From the NCBI GenBank assembly GCA_025517525.1, contig JAOPJZ010000010.1, positions 1 to 64,000 on the forward strand: a stretch of DNA of 64,000 nucleotides, written 5' to 3'. Of the stretch, positions 36,845 through 46,958 are shown one piece after another. The notes beneath the pieces were generated by a model. That model was given only the letters and a program-made list of their open reading frames with translations. It had not been told where the DNA came from and did not search any database. Position 1 is the first letter of the stretch, and each line of letters begins with the position of its first letter. The translations under genes and the position numbers were made by a program. The stretch comes from Natronosalvus hydrolyticus (lineage in GTDB: Archaea > Halobacteriota > Halobacteria > Halobacteriales > Natrialbaceae).

Positions 36845-37609
36845 TTACCGTCCCTTCGTTGGCGCCTGATTGCTCGCTTCGATCAACTCGATCAGGACCG
36901 ACGCAAAGAGCGACCCAGCACTCCAGATGGCCGTTTCGCTCCCGTCGTCGTCGACGACGCTCAACAGGATCGTGTCGTCGTCAGCGATGACGATCCGACC
37001 CGAGCGCTCATCGTCGGCCCGATGGTCGGGCGGGCTAAACGCCGCTACTCCTTCGAGCGCTCCGAGCCGGTTTCGGACTTCGGGTTCCCGACTGACGACG
37101 GCGACCTCGAGTCCCTCACCTGCTTTGGTAGCGAGCAGTTGTTCGACCTCGTCCGTCACCAGTGGCGGTAATCTGGTGCCGAAGATGAGTCGGTCGGTTG
37201 CGCGCGAACAGAGGTCAGTGACCCGGTCATCGATCTGCGGGCGGCCACGAACGGTCCAGATATCTTCCTGTTCTTCCTCGCCTGCCGGCTCGGTTCGGAC
37301 CCTCTCGACGTAGTCGAAAGCCCGTTCCTGTTCGGTTTCGAACCGTGAGCGTAACACCGATTGTGCTTCGTCGATGCTGACCGGCCGGTATCGGATCGGG
37401 CTGGATTGCTGGACCTCGAGTAAGCCACGGTCCTCGAGGCTTTCGGCGACGCTGTACACCTGTGAGCGCGGAACGTCGGCGATGCTAGCGACGTCACGGG
37501 CGGTGCCCGAGCCCAGTTGCTGGAGTGCGATGAAGACGCGTGCCTCGTAGCTGGTGAGCCCGAGCCCTTCGAACGCCTCGATAGCGTCGGTTTCACCGGG
37601 ATTGCTCAT
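36845..37609 (-). CDS. TrmB-family transcriptional regulator
   Basis: The 254-residue protein has an N-terminal winged helix (GLTSYEARVFIALQQLGSGTARDVASIADVPRSQVYSVAESLEDRGLL, about residues 17-65), followed by a short linker and an effector-binding domain (RPQIDDRVTDLCSRATDRLIFGT, VAVVSREPEVRN). TrmB proteins sense sugars or other ligands. The start overlaps the stop of the RND exporter gene in an ATGA arrangement, so the two are co-expressed. The regulator may control the two exporters. Confidence 0.9.
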   Translation of the reverse strand: MSNPGETDAIEAFEGLGLTSYEARVFIALQQLGSGTARDVASIADVPRSQVYSVAESLEDRGLLEVQQSSPIRYRPVSIDEAQSVLRSRFETEQERAFDYVERVRTEPAGEEEQEDIWTVRGRPQIDDRVTDLCSRATDRLIFGTRLPPLVTDEVEQLLATKAGEGLEVAVVSREPEVRNRLGALEGVAAFSPPDHRADDERSGRIVIADDDTILLSVVDDDGSETAIWSAGSLFASVLIELIEASNQAPTKGR

Positions 37610-40600
37610 TTGTCGTCACCTCCGTCACCCTGGCCAGAGTCGACACCGTCGGCGAGCGGTTCGTGTCCGCCGTCACTCGCCGCAGTCGGTGACCCTGCGG
37701 GCGACTCGCTTTCGAGCGATTCCGGTCTGGCGTACTTCGTCCACAGGACCAGGAGGGTAGGCAAGACGATCACGCTCGCGAGGAACGCGTAGATGATCGT
37801 GAGCCCCGTGATGATACCGAACTGCTGTAACACCGGGAGGATGGCGAACGTGAGCACGCCAAAGCCGCCGACCGTCGTGGCGGCACTGCCAAGGAGTGCA
37901 CCGCCCGTGCCGGTGACGGTCGTCTCCATTGCCTCCCAGATGTTCCCCTGGCGCTCGAGTTCGAGGGTATACCGGGAACTGATGTGGATGCTGTAGGCGA
38001 TGCCGAGCCCGATGGTGAGGCTGGTAATCATGCCGGTGAGGACGTTAAACGGCATACCGAGCAGATACATGGTCCCCAGAATCCAACTGACGGCCAGCGC
38101 AACCGGCAACAGTGTGACGATGCCCAACAGTGCACCTTTCCCCGTCAGCCAGTACGCAATCGAGAGGAAGAGGACGACGGCCACGAGCGTAATCATGAGA
38201 CTGTCGAGGACGGTGTCCATCAGGTCGCCCTCGACGACGTAGTTGACGACAGGGTCGCCCGTCGCGGTTGCCGTCCACCGCGAATCGGTTCCACCGTCGT
38301 CGATACCGGCTGCGATTACCCGCATTTCGTCGGTCACGTCGCCGAATGCGGCATCGCCCTGTACGGCGATGACGAGCCGTGTCGCCTCGTACTCGCCATC
38401 ATCCGTGCGGTAGATGTACTCGGCTGCGGCCGGGTTAGCCTCGAGCAACTCGTCGTACACCGTCTCGAGGTCCTGGTTTGGGACGGAGTCGGGACCACCG
38501 CCGGCGGCGGTGAACGTCTCGTTGAACGACTCGTTTTCGGCGGCTACATCTCGCATCGTCGAAACCGGACCGTCGATATCGGCGTCGCCGTTTGGCAAAG
38601 TGTAGACGGTACTTGCGTTCGCGGCGTCGGATTCGGCCGCATCGAGGCGCTCGAGCGTTTCGTTGTCGGTTATGTCACCCTCGACGAGAATCTGCGCTCT
38701 GACGTCCTGGCGCTGGAAGTTCTCATTGACGAAATCGAGGTTCGCTTTGGCCTGGTACTCACCTGGGCTCAACGGTCCGAGGTTCTGTGTCCACTCGGGC
38801 GGGTTGTCAGCGAGGAAGTCCTCTTCGTTGAACGAGGTGTCGACCTGGGTGGCACCGTAGACGCCACCTGCGGTGAGCACCAGGACGGCGAGGATAATTA
38901 CCAGCGGGGCGCGTCGGGCGGCAATCGATCCGACGGTGAGGAGTCGACTGAACCGGCCGTCGCCGGTCCCGAACGCCCGTTTGTGTCGGTCGATGCCACG
39001 GTTCTCGAGAAAGCCGTCGAGTTCGACTTTAGCTGCGGGGATGAGTGCCCCGAAGATAAGCAAGGCAGCCAGAATGCCGACCGAACTCACGACACCGAAC
39101 TCTTGAATCGGGCCAATCGGACTGATGAGATTCGAGAGAAAGCCAATGACCGTCGTTGCGGTTACCCAGACGAGGGCCACCCCGACCCCGGCCAGAGCGA
39201 CCCGCATCGACCCGCGAACGGTTCCATCGGGTCGTGGGTCTGCCGTCTCATCGGGGAGTGCCTCGCGTTGCTCGCGATGGCGCATGAAGACGTGTATCGC
39301 GTAGTCGATAGAGAGCCCAATCAGTAAGACGGGAACGGCGACGAACATCTGATTGAACGCGATGCCTGCCCATCCCATGAACCCGAATGTCCAGATGAGG
39401 ACGAGAAGGATACCGGCGACGCCGAGGAGGATGTCGAGGATGTCGCGGTAGGCGATGAACAGGGCGACGACGACGAAAAACAGTGCCATCGGCCCGACGA
39501 TGGCCAGACTGTCGGCCATCGAGCGATCGATTTCATCAGAGATGATTCCGAACCCGAAGATGATGTACTCGTTGCCAGTCTGGGCAATTGCCAGCTCCTG
39601 CAACACGAGTTGGGCATCCATGGCATCGCCGCTGAAATCACCCATCTCGGGCGCTTCAGTGCCATCAGTCAACTGGGTAACGAAGGTCATCCGGGCATCG
39701 GCCTGGGTCGAACCAGGTTCGTATGACGAGGCCATAAACGCCAGCGCGGCTGAGTCGTCGTCACCCAGCACGTCGCTGATCAGTGTCTCGTACTCCTCGT
39801 CGTCCAGTTCCTCGAGCGCCTCGATCTGTTCTTCGAGGGTTGGCGTGGGTGCGGTTGCAAGTGCTTGCTGGTCTTCTTGCAGTTGCTCGCTATCCGCTTC
39901 GAGCTGTTCGAACTCATCGGCGAGGACGCCCGATGTACCCTGGGTGAACAGGTCATCTCGTTGTTCGGCGAGTTCCGACGCTTGTTGGTCGTATTCATCT
40001 TGAGTGATTTCTCCATCCTCGAGTCGTTGTTCGAGGGCAACTTCCTGGGCAACAACGGTCCGGAGGTCACTGACCGTCGTCTCGAACGTCGCAGTCTGCG
40101 ATGCGTCGAGGTCAGCCGTCGCGTTCGTGACTTCCTCGTCGATATCGGATTCGAGGCCGGCAGCCCGTTGTTCGTACTCGTCCTCGCTGATGTCACCTGC
40201 CTCGTAGGATGCGTTCAACTCCGCGTACTGTCGCTCAATACCCACGATTGTCTCGAGGTGTTCGCCGAGCTGTTGGCTCGTTTCGTTGAGTTCTTCGCTT
40301 CGTGCCTCGATTTCGGCACCACGTTCGGCCAGTTCGTCTGCTTGCTCACCGCGGATCCGATTGATCGCGACGATGTTTTCGACGCCGGTTATCGCATCCG
40401 TTTCGACCAGGGTGGCGTTGACTGTCTCATTAGCCCGTATCTCCTGTTGGAACTCGAGTGAGTCGAGCAGTGATTCCTGGCTCAGAACGTTATCGCCTCT
40501 GACGATAACTTGTACCGTCGTGACGTTTTCCCGATCGTCGACGGTAAAGTTCTCGGCAATGTACTCCGAGGCGGCCAGTTCCGGGGAGTCGCTCTCGAAC

Positions 40601-40731
40601 TGGTCGAGCGAGGAATCGTTGTCGACCATTGTTGCCCCGGAGCCGATCAGTAGCGTTAACACCAGCATGACGGCGATTACCGCCTTACTGTGGGTCGTAA
40701 TCGCCTTGGCTAACTGGTCGGGAACGCTCAC
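37606..40731 (-). CDS. RND/MMPL-family giant membrane transporter
   Basis: The 1041-residue protein has the RND topology of two hydrophobic halves with large extracytoplasmic domains. It shows MSVPDQLAKAITTHSKAVIA, then GLSIDYAIHVFMRHREQ in the first half and TIGLGIAYSIHISSRYTLE in the second. A coiled-coil insertion (about residues 120-320) contains repeated GDISEDEYEQR / GEITQDEYDQQ units. Such proteins move lipids or hydrophobic molecules. GTG 40731 is chosen because GGAGGT lies 8 nt upstream. It precedes and overlaps the TrmB-like gene and is a paralogue of 40968-44150. Confidence 0.87.
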   Translation of the reverse strand: MSVPDQLAKAITTHSKAVIAVMLVLTLLIGSGATMVDNDSSLDQFESDSPELAASEYIAENFTVDDRENVTTVQVIVRGDNVLSQESLLDSLEFQQEIRANETVNATLVETDAITGVENIVAINRIRGEQADELAERGAEIEARSEELNETSQQLGEHLETIVGIERQYAELNASYEAGDISEDEYEQRAAGLESDIDEEVTNATADLDASQTATFETTVSDLRTVVAQEVALEQRLEDGEITQDEYDQQASELAEQRDDLFTQGTSGVLADEFEQLEADSEQLQEDQQALATAPTPTLEEQIEALEELDDEEYETLISDVLGDDDSAALAFMASSYEPGSTQADARMTFVTQLTDGTEAPEMGDFSGDAMDAQLVLQELAIAQTGNEYIIFGFGIISDEIDRSMADSLAIVGPMALFFVVVALFIAYRDILDILLGVAGILLVLIWTFGFMGWAGIAFNQMFVAVPVLLIGLSIDYAIHVFMRHREQREALPDETADPRPDGTVRGSMRVALAGVGVALVWVTATTVIGFLSNLISPIGPIQEFGVVSSVGILAALLIFGALIPAAKVELDGFLENRGIDRHKRAFGTGDGRFSRLLTVGSIAARRAPLVIILAVLVLTAGGVYGATQVDTSFNEEDFLADNPPEWTQNLGPLSPGEYQAKANLDFVNENFQRQDVRAQILVEGDITDNETLERLDAAESDAANASTVYTLPNGDADIDGPVSTMRDVAAENESFNETFTAAGGGPDSVPNQDLETVYDELLEANPAAAEYIYRTDDGEYEATRLVIAVQGDAAFGDVTDEMRVIAAGIDDGGTDSRWTATATGDPVVNYVVEGDLMDTVLDSLMITLVAVVLFLSIAYWLTGKGALLGIVTLLPVALAVSWILGTMYLLGMPFNVLTGMITSLTIGLGIAYSIHISSRYTLELERQGNIWEAMETTVTGTGGALLGSAATTVGGFGVLTFAILPVLQQFGIITGLTIIYAFLASVIVLPTLLVLWTKYARPESLESESPAGSPTAASDGGHEPLADGVDSGQGDGGDDK

Positions 40732-40967
40732 GTGTCGATACCTCCACAAAGTCGTTCTTTTAGCGAGGGCATTCTGTTGTTATCTTCCTACTAAACCTGT
40801 GCATAAATACTCGTTGTTATTCGAATACTAACAGCAAACCCTGCAGCGAACGATAGGGTCATAACACGTTCATATACCATTTGTCGTCGACTCGAACTGG
40901 TCGACATTGGTTGCCCCGTTCTTTCGGTCACACGTGGTTGATCCGGACTACTCCTCGATGCCAAAGG

Positions 40968-43900
40968 CTATGTGCTGCCGGTTTTTTCTGCCCAGATACG
41001 CAACAGGGTCGGCAATCCGAGCACAGCCACCAAAAACGCATAGCCGATCGTGAGCGCCGTCACGATGCCGAACTGCTGGAGTAACGGGACCGTCGCCGCG
41101 AGTAGCACGCCGAATCCGAGAATCGTGGTCACGGCACTGCCGGTGAGTGCACCGCCAGTCGTCCGAAGGGTCCGCTCGAGCGCCTTATCGACCGGTTTTT
41201 CGACCCCACCGGTTGCGCCATTGCTTTCCCCACCGGCTTTCGTTCGGGCGGCTTCGAGTTCCTGAGCGAACCGGGAACTGAGATGAATACTGTAGGCGAT
41301 GCCCAGCCCGATGGTCAGGCTTGCAACCATCCCCGTCAGGACGTTGAACGGAATGTCGACGACCGCCATCGTTGTGAGCGTCGCGCCGAGTGCCCCGATG
41401 ACGGGAACGACGGTGACGATACCGAGTAGCGCACCGTGTCCCTGTCGGTGGTAGGCCCCCATCGAAAATACCGTGACGGCGACGAGTGCGACGAGCAATC
41501 CGTGGACGATACTCTCGAACAACGCCCGCTCGTAGACGGACGTGAGCACAGGTTCACCGGTCGCAATTACCTCGAGTTGGCCAGCGCTCCCGACTCCGTC
41601 GTTCGAATCGGTGGCGTCGGGCTCACGGGAGACGCTTCCGGTCCAGGTGGCACCATCGACCGCATCGGCTATTTCTCGCATCTCCGCTGCGGTTTCGCCA
41701 CTGGTAAGTCCGGTGTCGGTACCGATAACGAGTCGCACCGCCTCGTACTCGCCACCCTCTGTTCGATAAATCACCTGGCTGGCGGCGTCCGGATTCAACT
41801 CGAAGAGGCCGTCGTACAACCCTCGCATGTTCTGATCGGGGACATCGTCGTCGGTTCGGTCGGCGAGGCGAAACGTCGCGTTGAACGATTCACTGTCATC
41901 GGCAGTTGCCGCCATTACCGATAGCGGTGACTGTATGTCGGGGTCACCTCCGGGCAAGACGTAGACCGCATCGCTCTCGCTCGCCCGTTGCTCGGCACGG
42001 GCCACCCGCTGCATCGTTTCACCATCTGTCACGTCCCCGGCTATCAGTATCTGTGCTTGCCCACCCTCGCGCTGGAAGTGCTCGTTGACGTACGCTAACG
42101 ACGCCTGCATTCGATACTCGCCCGGTTCGAGTGGCCCCAGATAGCTCGTCCACGACGCCGGTTCGTCCGTCAGGAACGCTCGCTCATCGAAGGTCGTATC
42201 GACCTGTGTCGTACCGACAGCACCGCCTGCGGTCACGAGCAACAGACACAGGATCACGACAACCGGGGCTCGTCGAGCGAGGGTCGCTCCACTCGAGAGC
42301 ACTCGCCCATGGCCACCGGTTCCTATCGCCCGCTTGGTTCGGTCGTAGCCACGGTCCTCGAGGAAACCGTCTACCTCTACCTTTACTGCCGGGATCACTG
42401 CGCCAAAGACGACGAGCGAGAAAACGATACCCAGCGCGCTCACGACCCCGAACTCACGAACGGGGCCGACGGGACTGACGACGTTTGCCAGAAACCCGAT
42501 TGCCGTCGTCGCCGTCACCAGGACCAGTGCGACGGCGATTCCACCCAGCGCTCCGATCATCGCCCGTCCCGAGGTAGACTCGCTACCGGAATCCGCATCC
42601 GTCGCCGCCCGTTGGGGATGTTCCGAGCTCGCCGTCCCCTGCTCCGCCTCGAGTGTATACTGCTCTCGCTGGCGCATGAAAACGTGAATCGCGTAATCGA
42701 TCGAGAGACCGATCAGCAACACGGGAATAGCGACGAACAACTGAGTGAACGCAATGGAAGCCCACGCAGCCGTCCCAAACGTCCAGACGAGGACGACCGA
42801 CATCCCGACACATCCAAGGACGACATCGAGCGGATCCCGATAGGCAACCGTGAGCGCGCCTACCACGAACAGAATCGCCAGCGGACCAACGATCAACACG
42901 CTATCGAACACCGCCTGGTCGACCTCTGCCGCTACCAGTCCAAATCCGAAGACGATGGTGTTCGCCCGCCACTCGAGTGCTTTCTCCTCGATTTCGTGTT
43001 GGGCCTGCAAGACGTCGTCTCCGAGCGCTCCTGGCGGACTGTCGCCTCGGTCGAGCGACTGGGTGATGAGCAACATTCGGTCGCTCGCCTGCGTTTCACC
43101 CGGCGTGTACTCGGCTGGGAGCAAGCGCACCGCTCTGTCACTCCCGAAACCATCCGCGCCGAGGACGAACTCGATTGCCTCGTCGACGTCATCCTGATCG
43201 GCCCCTTCCAGCACCTCGATCTGTTCTTCGAGCGGTGGCTGTTCGATTCGCTCCAGCGCATCACGGGCCTCCTCGAGTCGTTCTCCCTCTCGTTGCAGTG
43301 CCTCGAGTTCGTCGAGATAGAGCCGACTCGAGCCGTCAGTGATCGACTGATTTCGTGCGGATTCGAGTCCGTTGCGTTGAACCTCATACTCGTCGTCAGT
43401 CACGTTCCCGGCTTCTCGCTCGCGCGCTAGTTCGGCGAGTTCGTGCTCGATCGACCGGACGGAGTCGGCTGCGGCCTCGAAGTCCGCGGCTCGGTCGCTC
43501 TCAAGGTCAGTGGTTGCGTTTTCGATCACTGCTTCGATTCGTTTTTCGTACGCGCTCGCCTGCTCGTCGTAGGTTTCTTCGTCGATATCGCCCGCCTGGT
43601 AGGAATCGTTCAGTGCTTCATACTCGGCCTGAATAGCGGCTATCTCCTCGAGTGAACCTTCGAGAGATCGAATCTGCGTCTCGACGGCCTCGAGTTCCCG
43701 CTCGAACTCGGCCGCTTCTTCCTCGATGACGGCAGCTTCCTCGAGTCTGATGATCGCCGTTGCCAGCACGTTTTCCACGCCGACAGTCGGCGTCTCCTCG
43801 ACCAGCGTTGGACCGACCGTTTCGTCTTCGTGCAAGTCACGTTGGAAGTACAGTCCCTCGAGCAACGCCTCCCGTGTCAGCGCATTGTCCGTCTCCCCGC

Positions 43901-44150
43901 CGGTTTCTAGCCCCTCGTCTCGCCAGATGACCTGCACTGTCGTCGTGTTCTCGTCGCGTTCGGCGAAACTTCGTTCGGCGTACTCGTAGGCATCGCCCTC
44001 GGGTGCAGCCGTCTCGAACTGTTCGAGTCGGGTATCGGTCTCGAGACCGGGCAATCCGGCTCCCAGCACGAGCGTGAGCACGAGACCAAGAGCGATGACG
44101 ACTCGCGCGTGTGAGACAATCCCGCTGGCGACGTCCTCGAGAGAGGTCAC
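40968..44150 (-). CDS. RND/MMPL-family giant membrane transporter, paralogue
   Basis: The 1060-residue protein matches the downstream exporter along its length: TRLEQFETAAPEGDAYEYAE versus SLDQFESDSPELAASEYIAE, GLSIDYAIHVFMRQREQ in both, and GLGIAYSIHLSSRFAQELE. It also carries the coiled-coil insertion with GDIDEETYDEQ and GNVTDDEYEVQ. GTG 44150 is chosen because GGAGG lies about 9 nt upstream and the alignment begins there; ATG 44201 would add 17 residues. A tandem duplication is likely. The products may form a heteromer or handle different lipids. Confidence 0.85.
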   Translation of the reverse strand: MTSLEDVASGIVSHARVVIALGLVLTLVLGAGLPGLETDTRLEQFETAAPEGDAYEYAERSFAERDENTTTVQVIWRDEGLETGGETDNALTREALLEGLYFQRDLHEDETVGPTLVEETPTVGVENVLATAIIRLEEAAVIEEEAAEFERELEAVETQIRSLEGSLEEIAAIQAEYEALNDSYQAGDIDEETYDEQASAYEKRIEAVIENATTDLESDRAADFEAAADSVRSIEHELAELAREREAGNVTDDEYEVQRNGLESARNQSITDGSSRLYLDELEALQREGERLEEARDALERIEQPPLEEQIEVLEGADQDDVDEAIEFVLGADGFGSDRAVRLLPAEYTPGETQASDRMLLITQSLDRGDSPPGALGDDVLQAQHEIEEKALEWRANTIVFGFGLVAAEVDQAVFDSVLIVGPLAILFVVGALTVAYRDPLDVVLGCVGMSVVLVWTFGTAAWASIAFTQLFVAIPVLLIGLSIDYAIHVFMRQREQYTLEAEQGTASSEHPQRAATDADSGSESTSGRAMIGALGGIAVALVLVTATTAIGFLANVVSPVGPVREFGVVSALGIVFSLVVFGAVIPAVKVEVDGFLEDRGYDRTKRAIGTGGHGRVLSSGATLARRAPVVVILCLLLVTAGGAVGTTQVDTTFDERAFLTDEPASWTSYLGPLEPGEYRMQASLAYVNEHFQREGGQAQILIAGDVTDGETMQRVARAEQRASESDAVYVLPGGDPDIQSPLSVMAATADDSESFNATFRLADRTDDDVPDQNMRGLYDGLFELNPDAASQVIYRTEGGEYEAVRLVIGTDTGLTSGETAAEMREIADAVDGATWTGSVSREPDATDSNDGVGSAGQLEVIATGEPVLTSVYERALFESIVHGLLVALVAVTVFSMGAYHRQGHGALLGIVTVVPVIGALGATLTTMAVVDIPFNVLTGMVASLTIGLGIAYSIHLSSRFAQELEAARTKAGGESNGATGGVEKPVDKALERTLRTTGGALTGSAVTTILGFGVLLAATVPLLQQFGIVTALTIGYAFLVAVLGLPTLLRIWAEKTGST

Positions 44151-44416
44151 TGCAACCCGCCTCCAGACACCGCAGGCGGTGCTCGGAAAAGCATGTGACA
44201 CCCGGCACAGAGAGGTGGGACGGGCGAACAGCCTTCACCAGATCGGAGCCAGCCGGGTGCCATCGTCTGGATGAACCGTTTTCAGTGCTGGTGAATATAT
44301 CTGTTGACAGGTGTGTATCGAGCGCTCTCTCGAGAAGGAGTCCGAGGCAACTGGCGTCGGGAAGGAGTCCGAGGCAACGTTTCTCGAGAACCAAGGTCAC
44401 TCGAGGTGGGGGCCGG

Positions 44417-45346
44417 TTACAGTCCGAGGAAGGATTCGGCGTTCTCCCAGAGCAGCTTTCGTTGGACATCCGGCGGGAACTCGAGGCTCGCGAACTGCTC
44501 GAGCCAGGGTTCGGGCTCGAGCATCGGGTAATCGGTGCCGAACATGACGGTATCGGCGAGCAGTGTCTTCGCGTAGTGGAGCACCTGGTCGTCGATGTAT
44601 TTCGGCATCCAGCCCGAGAGATCCATGTACACGTTCCCCTTTTGCTGGCAGATGGCGAGTTGTTCGCGTTCCCACGGGAACGCGGGATGGGCGATCAGAA
44701 TCTGTAACTCGGGATGGTCGGCAGCGACGTCGTCGATCAACATCGGGTTACCGTACTTGATCTTGAGCCCGCGGCCGCCCGGCGAGCACGCACCCAGCGT
44801 CGAGTTGCCGCCGTGGAAGACGACGGGAACGCCGAGGTCTTCGATGGTCGTCCAGAGCTGTTCGTGTTCGGGGTCGCTCGGATCGAACCCCTGGGCTATC
44901 TGCTGGAATTTGAACCCGGCGAGGTCGAGATCTTCGACGCACCGAATCGCCTCTTCGACGCAGTCGTCTTTCAGTGGATCGACGGAGCCAAAACCGATGA
45001 AGAAGTCGGGGTACTCATCGCGCACCTCGGCCACGTAGTCGTTTGGAACCGGTGGATTCCCGGTATTCGTCTCAGCATCCCAGCCGAGTAACACGGCTCT
45101 GCCCACGCCTGCCGCGTGGTAGCTCTCGATCATGTTCTCGTAGGTGTCCGTCTCGAGATCTGCGCCAAAGCGTGCAGCAGCATCTTTCATCATCTGCCCG
45201 CCGGCGTCGTGCAAGAACTCACTCGTCGGTTGGTGGGCGTGCATATCGATAGCTCGTGGCTCGTCGGTCTCGTCGAGTACGCTCTGTGGCCTGTCCGCAG
45301 ATACATCCGCCCCACCGCTTTCGTCACCCGTTTCCGAACCGGTCAT
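44417..45346 (-). CDS. Amidohydrolase_2 family metal-dependent hydrolase
   Basis: The 309-residue TIM-barrel protein has the HxH motif (IDMHAH), GFKFQQIAQGFDPSDPEHEQLW, VVFHGGNSTLGA, LIAHPAFPWE and MFGTDYPM with the metal Asp, the order typical of the ACMSD / amidohydrolase_2 family. It probably hydrolyses or decarboxylates a small aromatic or cyclic acid; the substrate cannot be told. The first 30 residues are an acidic haloarchaeal extension. A TATA-like box (tttttacc on the minus strand, about 45371-45378) supports the start. Confidence 0.87.
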   Translation of the reverse strand: MTGSETGDESGGADVSADRPQSVLDETDEPRAIDMHAHQPTSEFLHDAGGQMMKDAAARFGADLETDTYENMIESYHAAGVGRAVLLGWDAETNTGNPPVPNDYVAEVRDEYPDFFIGFGSVDPLKDDCVEEAIRCVEDLDLAGFKFQQIAQGFDPSDPEHEQLWTTIEDLGVPVVFHGGNSTLGACSPGGRGLKIKYGNPMLIDDVAADHPELQILIAHPAFPWEREQLAICQQKGNVYMDLSGWMPKYIDDQVLHYAKTLLADTVMFGTDYPMLEPEPWLEQFASLEFPPDVQRKLLWENAESFLGL

Positions 45347-45540
45347 ACTCGAAACTCGTCTCGAGGTGGTAAAAATTGCGACGGTTTCCTCGCCGATGGT
45401 CGAACCCTGCCGAGTGCCGGGCAGCTTCGAGCAGGTACCGTAGCGAAGACCGGCTTAACCCGAACTGGTCGCGAGCCGAACTCGAGCGTATCCGTGAACC
45501 TCGAGAGTGACTCGAGTGTGTGGACACTCGTCCCGGAAAT

Positions 45541-45999
45541 TCACTCCTCCTGGGTGGATTCGGAGTCGGCGCGTTCGGAGTGGCGAACCGTTAACACCGG
45601 CACATCGGAGAGACGAACGACCTTTTCCGTGACGCTTCCGAGCAGGTAGCGGTCGAGCCCGGTTCGACCTCTGGTCCCCATCACTACCACGTCGATATCC
45701 TCTTCTTCGGTGTATTCCAGGATCGCTTCGTGCGGACTGCCGCGGCCGAGATGGGTAATGGTCGTCTCGATACCCGCTCTGGTGGCTTCCGTTTCGACCT
45801 CCTCGAGCACAGACTGTCCCACCTGTTCGAACTGGGTGACGATCGTCCCGGTTTCGACATCGCCGGCGAAAACGGCTTTGTCGATGACGTACATGACGTG
45901 AAGGGCGGCGTCGTACTGTTGTGCGAGGTCGATAGCATACTCGAGGGCCCGTTCCGAGGCCTGGCTTCCATCAGTTGGGAGGAGAACGCTGTCGTACAT
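45541..45999 (-). CDS. UspA-type universal stress protein
   Basis: The 152-residue protein has the Usp fold: YDSVLLPTDGSQASERALEYA, LHVMYVIDK, and the ATP-binding GTRGRTGLDRYLLGSVTEKV with the G-2x-G-9x-G(S/T) spacing. ATP binding is likely. It belongs to a family with many copies in haloarchaea. It stands alone between the amidohydrolase and the glycosidase-like gene. Confidence 0.92.
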   Translation of the reverse strand: MYDSVLLPTDGSQASERALEYAIDLAQQYDAALHVMYVIDKAVFAGDVETGTIVTQFEQVGQSVLEEVETEATRAGIETTITHLGRGSPHEAILEYTEEEDIDVVVMGTRGRTGLDRYLLGSVTEKVVRLSDVPVLTVRHSERADSESTQEE

Positions 46000-46076
46000 A
46001 CGTTGATATTCGATTTCACGCGTAAAGAATGTGCGGTGGCGGGGCGGTCACTGACACCGTAACACGTGTCCCGCTC

Positions 46077-46910
46077 TCAGGAACTCGGTTCGCCGTGGGA
46101 CACGCCAGTCTGCTGATCGGCTCGCAACCGTCGTAACGCTCCACGTGCGTTGCTCGCCTCGTAGCCGAAGAACACGTCTTTGCCGTAGTGGCCGGCGACT
46201 TCGGTAGCTTTACACAGGTTTTCGATGTCGATATCGATGGCGTACAGCTCGATACTAAAGGGCGTCTCGAGGGCGCTCTCGAAGCCGCTTGCGATCACCT
46301 CGAGCCAGTAGGTCGTCGAATAGGCCATATCGTATAGCGGCACGACGAACTCGTCGACGTGCTCGGCGAGGGCCTCGAGGTCGAGCCCCGCTCGCTCGTA
46401 CAGGTGGCCAGGGTAGGGATCCGGATACAGGGTCAAGTACACCCGGCCCGGAATTCGCTCGGCGGCTTCGGCGACGAACTCGGTGATGACGTTCGCTCGC
46501 CACGCCTGCCAGTTGTCATAGTCGCTCTCGGCGAACGATTTCTGGCACACGTCACAGCGGCAGTATCCCTGCCGGGGGAAGCCGACGTCGTCCAGTCTGA
46601 CGTCCTCGTTCGCTTCGACACAGTCGTCGATGATCTCGAGCAACCCCTCCCGGTACTCGGTCCTCGAGGGGCAGATATACGCCCAGTCGAAGTATTTCCG
46701 TTCGCGGGTCGCACGATTCCCCTCCTCGTCGACGGGAACCAGCGAGGGTTCGGCATCGGCCGCTGCGTTGTCTCCGAAACAGGAGACCATGTTGACTGCA
46801 TCAGGGAGGGGTTCTGCGGATCGGCCGGTCACGTCCTTGACTTCGTAAAAAGCGCGGTCGAAGTCTTCCCAGGCGACTTCGTCGGGGTTTCGCGTCACGA
46901 CGCCGTACAT
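46077..46910 (-). CDS. Glycosidase-like TIM-barrel protein, main open frame
   Basis: The 277-codon frame encodes a soluble alpha/beta protein with FDWAYICPSRTEYREGLLEI, VRLDDVGFPRQGYCRCDVC and YLTLYPDPYPGHLYERAGLD. Acidic residues at strand ends and the CxCxxC loop resemble uncharacterised glycoside-hydrolase-like barrels. The family assignment is an inference from strand pattern. The frame continues upstream through a TAG codon (46959-46961) to ATG 47066, which would add a membrane anchor. The intact gene is therefore probably interrupted. ATG 46910 is the first start after the stop. Confidence 0.6.
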   Translation of the reverse strand: MYGVVTRNPDEVAWEDFDRAFYEVKDVTGRSAEPLPDAVNMVSCFGDNAAADAEPSLVPVDEEGNRATRERKYFDWAYICPSRTEYREGLLEIIDDCVEANEDVRLDDVGFPRQGYCRCDVCQKSFAESDYDNWQAWRANVITEFVAEAAERIPGRVYLTLYPDPYPGHLYERAGLDLEALAEHVDEFVVPLYDMAYSTTYWLEVIASGFESALETPFSIELYAIDIDIENLCKATEVAGHYGKDVFFGYEASNARGALRRLRADQQTGVSHGEPSS

Positions 46911-46958
46911 ACGAACGGGTTCGACGCCGAGACGGTAAGCGGTTCGGATATCGGCCAG

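Noticed and set aside
37984..39327. 447-codon plus-strand frame within the RND exporter
   Set aside because: It lies entirely antisense to well-conserved transmembrane regions and shows no motif.
42309..43430. 373-codon plus-strand frame within the RND paralogue
   Set aside because: Antisense shadow of the coiled-coil and loop region; Arg/His-rich with no start signal.
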